The notes beneath the pieces are model-generated. The model searched no databases. It worked only from the letters and a program-made list of their open reading frames with translations, and had not been told where the DNA came from. Of a DNA stretch of 64,000 bases, positions 58,327 to 64,000 are shown one piece after another. The stretch is from Blastocladiella emersonii ATCC 22665 (taxonomy: Eukaryota > Blastocladiomycota > Blastocladiomycetes > Blastocladiales > Blastocladiaceae), in assembly GCA_025594325.1 (NCBI GenBank), contig JANHCV010000005.1, forward strand, positions 833,501 through 897,500, read 5' to 3'. Position numbers and translations under genes: made by a program. Position 1 is the stretch's first letter, and each line of letters starts with the position of its first letter.

Positions 58327-58886
58327 GGTGGTGTTGCGGTTGGTGGATGGATGGCCGATCGACTTGGAGGGTATCGGGTCGGCGGGGATCCACACGGTAC
58401 GCGCGCGGGAGCGAGGACGAGCGGCGAGGGTTGCTGCCCGTTTTATACTCTGGCCCGCGTTTGCGACGCGTCAGCGAGAGAAGAGGCTTGAGCGTTCCCT
58501 CGCCCGGCGAAAGCAGCGGGCCGACTTGAGCGACCATGTGAGCGGTGACCGCGCGGGCAGCCGCGCGGGCCGCCGACCAATCGTTCATCGCGTCGCTCAC
58601 ATCACGCGAGCAACCTGGGTTTCGCTGCCGAGGATGGCCCGGCTCTGTAATGCAGCGAGTTATCGCTCGGCGATCGCGGCACGGCATGGTCGGCATGACG
58701 GCGGCGACGCGCTGGTCTCGGGTCGCGTGAGGCGTGTTGGGCAGGCTGTGAGTCAGCGGCTCAGTGAACGAGCGACCGAGGAGCCACGGCCATCGCTCTC
58801 CTCCCGCCCTCTCCAACGACAACGAAGCTCCTCGAGCGCTCTCATGGAAACTGCATGCAACACTCTCCCCGCTCGGTGAACCACCC
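58327..58886. other. Divergent intergenic region (amidohydrolase / WLM protease)
   Basis: 560 bp; no gene seen. A TTTTATA-type TATA candidate lies at about 58440-58446, suitably placed for the minus-strand gene. Confidence 0.4.
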
Positions 58887-59974
58887 ATGTCGGCCGTGAA
58901 CCCGCACATTGGCGACATCCGCGTGCTGGTGCGGCAGAAGCGGGTCGACGAGGCGCGCGACCTGCTGACGCGGGCCGCGGCGCAGGTCGAGCCGCTGATG
59001 CGCAAGCGGTCGTGGAAGGTCGGCAAGCTGCGCGAGTTCTTCCCGTCTGACAAGTGCCTGCTCGGCCTCAACATCAACCGCGGCATGGAGGTCCGCGTGC
59101 GCCTGCGTCCCGCGCACAACCCGGACTCGTTCTACGACTACGATTTTATCCTCGGCACGCTGCTGCACGAGTACGATGCTTCCCCTCGATTGTGTCTATG
59201 TCGATGACTCACCGTTCCCGACCCCATCACAGACTCGTCCACAACCGCATCGCGCCGCACAACGCCGCGTTCCAGGCACTCTTCGAGGAGCTGTGGGACG
59301 AGGTGTTCGAGCTGCGGTCGCAAGGCTTCACGGGCAACGGCTTCTTCTCGCAGGGCACGCGCGTCGGCCACGGCACCGGCGCCACCACGCTGCAGAGCGT
59401 CGCCGAGGCCAAGCGCGCTGCCGCTGCTGCCGCCGAACGTCGCGGCGCCCTCGGGCTCGCGCAATCGGGCGGCCGCAAGCTCGGCGGTAGCAGCGGCGCC
59501 CCGAACCTGTCCCCGCGCGAAATGGCTGCGCGCGCCGCGATCCGCCGGTCCCTGCAGAGCAACCAGTGCGGCAACTCGACGGGTACCCTCACGCCCGCCC
59601 GCGCCAAGGAACGCGCCGGACCGCCGGCTGAGAAGACGGTGATTGTTCTGGATGACTCGGATGAGGACGAGATGGATGTGGGCGACGGCGACGACCTCAA
59701 GGGAGACGATGCCGACGCAACCAACGACGACTGGGGTGACTTGATTGACCCTGCCCTCGTTCCCGCGCTCCAAGGATCCACCCGACCGCGACCGCGCGCG
59801 GAACCAGGTCCCGCGCCCGGTCCGGCGCGTGTCCGCGGGGCTTCCTCCTCGTCCGCGACGGTTGACTCGACTGGCCCCCGTCGCGACGGCCGCGGAACCG
59901 CGTCGAACCCCGCCCGGCGGCCAGCGCGACCACCACCCCCGCCGTGTGAATGCATCGTAATAGACAGCGACTGA
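58887..59974 (+). CDS. WSS1: WLM-domain metalloprotease, Wss1/SPRTN-like
   Basis: A DNA-dependent, SUMO-linked protease that degrades DNA-protein crosslinks. Exons are 58887-59170 and 59233-59974 (341 aa). The 62-nt intron (GTACGA, ATCACAG) interrupts the catalytic motif after H94-E. Splicing restores HELVHNRIAPH (residues 94-104), a complete HExxH...H zinc site. Upstream family blocks are NPHIGDIRVLVR, MRKRSWKVGKLREFFPSDKCLLGLNINRG and LRLRPAHNPDSF. The C-terminal half is disordered, with two SUMO-interacting-type motifs: TVIVLDDSDEDE and CIVIDSD at the very end, as in yeast Wss1. An Ala/Arg coiled segment (EAKRAAAAAAERRGALGLA) follows the WLM domain. Confidence 0.93.
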
Positions 59975-60275
59975 GCGTGTCCCTTCGTGTGACGCAGTGC
60001 CCCCGTTTCAAAAGGAGTGAGGCGGAGGCGTCGCCATGGCGGCCTTGAGCTGAGACGCTCGCTGAGGCTTGAGACAGCTATATTTGACTGATACGCCAGG
60101 CGAGCGCCGAATCGCGACGACCCGGTGGATCGACCGTGCGGACCCCTCGGGCCGAGCGAGCTCCTGCAGCACGCCGATCCCCACTGCTGCCCTCCCCGCC
60201 CCCGCACGGCCTCTTCTCTCTCTCTTAAGGGAACGATCACCCTGTATTGGTGCTCATTCACCGCCACGTATCACC
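59975..60275. other. Promoter region of the ABC transporter
   Basis: 301 bp; no gene. It ends in a CT-rich leader (CTCTTCTCTCTCTC) before the ATG. Confidence 0.4.
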
Positions 60276-63200
60276 ATGGACGGCAGTAATCCTGCCTGTG
60301 ACCTCCTCACCGGGGTACGCTACGCCATCGCCGCGCTCGCTTCGGCGACCTGATCACCGTGATCCCACCCAGCGCTGACGCCCGCCCGCCCTCCCCGCAC
60401 CAGCTTCCGGTCCTGGACCGCCACGGCGTCCTGACGCTGTGCTTTGTGCGGAGCGTCTTCACCGTGTTCCTGCCCGTCGGCTACCTCGCCGCGCTCGTCC
60501 CGGCGTACCTGTACTACGCGCGCGCGCGCCGGTCCCGCCTCGGCAACGCCGGCTATGCGCCCATCTCGACCATCGACCCCGACAGCGGCATCGCCGTCGA
60601 GGGCGAGGTCCACTTTGCGAAGCCTCCGCCGAAGCCGACCACCTGGCTCGCCGCGACCAAGCTCGCACTGATGCTCGTCGCCCTCGCCAGCACCGTCTGC
60701 CAGTGGTGGGTCGCCGAGTCGCTCTCCGACGAGCTGTTTGCCGTGCACGCCGGCGTCTGGGTACGTGACGCTGATCCACTCGCCGCCCCGATCCGACCGA
60801 TGCTGACCATTACTTGGGATGTCTAGGCGTTGCTCATCGTCTTCACCGTCGCGAGCAACAACCAGCGGTCGCACGTCTACGCCCTGCCCGCGCTCGTCTT
60901 CCCGACCGTCGCCGCGATCCTCGACCCGGCCAAGTCGCTGACCTGGGCCTACTACTCGGCGCCGGCGCTTCTCGTCACGCTCGTCGGCCTGGCCGAGTAC
61001 CAGGTGCAGCGCAAGCGGCACGAGGACTACCTCGCGTCGCGGTACACGGACTCGGGGTACCTGCCGTCGCTCGAGGAGACCGTGTCCACCTTCTCGCAGT
61101 GGGTCACCTACTCGTACCTCAACCCGCTGCTGCGGCTCGGGTCGCAGAAGCACCTCGAGGACAAGGACATCTGGGAGGTGATCCACGACGACGCGGCCAA
61201 GACGTCGTGGGCGACCTTCGCCGCGCACCGCCAGCGCACGGGCCAGTTCGGGTACTCGATCGTCCGCACCATCGTCCCGCTGCTCTCGGTCCAGATCGTG
61301 TGCGGGATCGCGTCGGCCTTCTTCTCGTTCACGGGCCCCTTCTTCCTCAACCGGCTCGTCGCCTTCATCGAGAAGCGGTCGCCCGACGACGACTCGCTCA
61401 TGCAGGGCTACCTGCTGGTCCTCGGCCTGTTCGTCTTCACCAACCTCAACAACCTGTTCGAGTCGCGCGCCGCCTTCTGCGGCACGCGCGCCGGGTTCCG
61501 CGTCCGCAGCATCCTCATCACCGAGGTGTACCTCAAGGTGCTCACGCGCAAGGCGTCGCACTCGGCGGGCAAGATCACCAACTACTTCGGGTCCGACGCG
61601 TCGCGCGTGCACATCTGGTTCTGCTGGGCGCACGGCCTGTTCGTGACGCCGCTGCAGCTCGTCATCGCCATCAGCTCGCTGTATTTCGTGCTCGGGTGGA
61701 GCTCGATCGTCGGCGTGTCGTTCCTGGTGCTCCTGATCCCCGTGCAGTCGTACCTAACCAAGAGAATGTACGCGCGGCAGAAGCTCGTGATGGCGGCGAC
61801 TGATACGCGCATGTCCCGCATCACCGAGATGCTCTCTTCTATCCGCATCGTGAAATTCATGGCGTGGGAGTCGAAGTTCGCCGAGCGCATCACGGACGCG
61901 CGCCGCACCGAGCTCCACCGCATGCGGTCCTACTTCATCGTCCAGGCGCTCGCCTACGCCGTCTACACGTCGGGCCTGATCCTCGTGTCGCTCGTCACGT
62001 TCCTGTCCTACACCAAGCTCCAGGGCGGCATCCTCGACGCTACCACCTGCTTCACCGCCATTGCCCTGTTCCGCGCCCTCAACAACCCGATCGACGACCT
62101 CTCGTACCGCATCACCAGCTTCTTTGAGACCCGCGTCTCGTACCACCGCATCCGCAAGTTCCTCAAGGACGAGGTCGACATGGACTACTACGAGCAGCAC
62201 CCGCTCTCCGCGACCGTCCTCAACGACAACGAGAACAACGCGCACCAGGCCGCCGTCGCGGCCGCCGCCGCCGTCGCGGCTGGCTCGGCCCGCGCTCCGC
62301 TCCTCGGTTCCGCCGCCTCGGCTGCTGCGGCGTACGGCACGTTCCGCGCCGACTCGGGCAACGACCTGCTCCAGACGGCCGCCCCGCCCGCCGTCGGGTT
62401 CAAGAACGCCACGCTCTCGTGGGCCGACTCGATTGCCCCCGAGGAGGAGGACGACGACAAGGCCAAGACGACCGAGGCCGACAAGAAGAAGGAGAAGGAG
62501 TCGGCCAAGCCCGCCACCGCTCCCGCCGCCGCCGTCGCGTCCAGCTCGTCGTCGTCGTCGAGCTCCGCGTCAGGCCTGCCGACCGAGGACTCGGTGTCGC
62601 TGACGGAGCCCGAGCCGTTCAAGCTCAAGAATCTGGACGTGCAGTTCCCCGCGGGCAAGCTGTCGCTGATCGTCGGGCTGACGGCCAGCGGCAAGTCGTC
62701 GGTCCTCAACGGCCTGCTCGGCGAGATGAAGCTCGAGTCGGGCGCGGTGCAGATGCCGGCCGACGGCGTCGCGCTCGTGTCGCAGCAGGCGTGGCTCATG
62801 AACGCGACGATCCGCAAGAACATCACCTTCTCGCTCCCCTACGACGAGCTGCGGTACAACCGCGTCGTCGACGCGTGCGCCCTGACCCGCGACTTCGAGA
62901 TTCTCGCCGGCGGCGACCTGACCGAGGTCGGCCAGCGCGGCATCATCTGCTCCGGCGGACAGAAGCAGCGCATCAACCTCGCCCGCGCCACCTACTCGAA
63001 TGCCAGCGTGATTTTGGTCGATGATTCTCTCAGCGCGCTCGACGCGCCAACTGGGCGCGCCGTCTTCGAAAAGGCGATCCTCGGCGAGCTCGCGGGCCGC
63101 ACCCGCATCATGGTGACCAACGCCGTCTCGCTCGCGGCCGCCAAGGCCGACTTCATCGTCGTCATGCGCGGCGGCGAGGCGGTCGCGCAGGGCGACCTCG

Positions 63201-64000
63201 CCACCGTCACGGCGCAGCTGCAGGGCACCGAGGAGGCGCGGCTGTTCGAGTCGATCGAGGGCGACGACGAGGACGACGACGACGAGGGCACCACCGTCGA
63301 TGCCGCCGAGCCCTCCTCGTCTGACGACGACAAGGCCGGCGCCGAGCGCGCGGCCAAGGCGACCGCGGGCAAGTCGGGCGTCGCCGCCAACACGGTCGAG
63401 GCCAAGCGCAACGGGCGCGTCGAGCTCGGCGTCTACTTCATGTACCTGCGCGCCACGGGCGGGGTCCGGTTCTGGGCCTTCTTCCTCGTCGGCACCTTCG
63501 CCACGTACCTGTGCCGCATCGCCGCCGACAACTGGCTGCGGATCTGGGCCAAGCAGTACACGTCCGAGGCGCCCGCGGGCTCGGTCGAGCCCACCGCGGC
63601 GTTTGGGATCGCGGCGCTCGTACGCGTCCTGCAGCAGACGGTCGACGTCAACTTCTACCTCGGCGTCTACTCGATCATCGGCCTCGTCACCGTGTTCGTG
63701 CAGTTCGGGCAGTCGTACTACAAGTACATTGGGTCGATGCGCGCGAGTCGCCGGCTCCACTCGCAGCTCCTCAACAGCGTGCTCGCGGCGCCCGTGTCCT
63801 TCTTCGACTCGACGCCGACGGGCCGCCTGCAGAACCGGTTCTCGCAGGACATGGGGTCCATCGACTCGAGCATCATGAACAGCCTGTCGTCGTTCATCAG
63901 CTTCGTCGTCGGCATGGCCGTCGAGCTCGGGCTCGTGGGCGCGGTCGTGCCCATGTTTCTCCTCGTGGTCCCGTTCCTCCTGTACCTGTACTGGTCGATC
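60276..64000 (+). CDS. ABCC-type (MRP/YCF1-like) ABC transporter, partial
   Basis: Exons are 60276-60314, 60404-60760 and 60827 to the window end (1190 aa so far). Introns are 89 nt (GTACGC, CACCAG) and 66 nt (GTACGT, TCTAG). A short N-terminal membrane region is followed by TMD1 (VTYSYLNPLLRLGSQKHLEDKDIWEV, the ABCC lead-in) and NBD1. NBD1 has Walker A GLTASGKSS (from 62675), signature CSGGQKQR (about 62948) and Walker B ILVDDSLSALD. TMD2 begins after a charged linker, reaching FFDSTPTGRLQNRFSQDMGSID. NBD2 lies beyond the window. A Ser-rich insertion precedes NBD1. It exports organic anions or conjugates, probably at vacuole or plasma membrane; substrate unknown. Confidence 0.93.

Noticed and set aside
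62570-63760. 396-codon minus-strand frame over the ABC transporter
   Set aside because: Antisense of NBD1/TMD2; the plus strand has intact Walker A, signature and Walker B.

Overview
The window is 64 kb of nuclear DNA from a GC-rich fungus, most likely a basidiomycete yeast. The basis is short spliceosomal introns (mostly 50-90 nt, donor often GTACGT, branch CTNAC, acceptor YAG), strong C/G third-position bias, fungal-type housekeeping proteins, and fungal-type mobile elements (a Mutator-like element and a Helitron-type helicase). A Tremellomycete such as Trichosporonales fits, but that placement is inference.

Three conserved, gene-dense blocks are separated by accessory DNA. Block 1 (1-9.8 kb) has a partial PDK1-like kinase, a very long His-rich GRASP Golgi protein, the R2TP/HSP90 adaptor PIH1, eIF2B beta, PEX11 and a small four-TM protein. 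Block 2 (28.6-40.8 kb) has a CDK20/CCRK-like kinase, nicastrin, the TTC4/Cns1 co-chaperone, an SLC10A7/Rch1-type transporter, GAPDH with a TATA promoter and long first intron, and an HNH/treble-clef-like cysteine-rich protein. Block 3 (54.3-64 kb) has a BAX-inhibitor-1 family protein, a membrane-anchored amidohydrolase, a Wss1/SPRTN-like WLM metalloprotease with SUMO-interacting motifs, and an ABCC transporter that runs off the end.

Accessory block A (9.8-28.4 kb) has a complete 4.0-kb Mutator-like transposon (10892-14906) with repeat-bearing terminal inverted repeats and an 8-bp target duplication. It sits inside an older open reading frame that becomes continuous again at the empty site. 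Next come three members of a lineage-specific F-box-like family (one intact, two broken) and a decayed Helitron-type Pif1 helicase with three amber stops. Accessory block B (40.9-54.3 kb) has an acidic nuclear-type protein, a pseudogene copy of the HNH-like gene, a 900-bp minisatellite of 26-bp units, a small Myb/SANT-like gene, two more F-box-like family relics, and a small terminal-inverted-repeat element.

The recurrent theme of the accessory DNA is one gene family found five times, with a shared 19-bp upstream motif at three copies (GACGCGTCGCGAAATCACG-like) and small GGGC/GCCC palindromes near three copies, in the same neighbourhoods as transposons. Exons were built by hand from reading-frame phase, splice signals and family alignment from memory. 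No database search was run.
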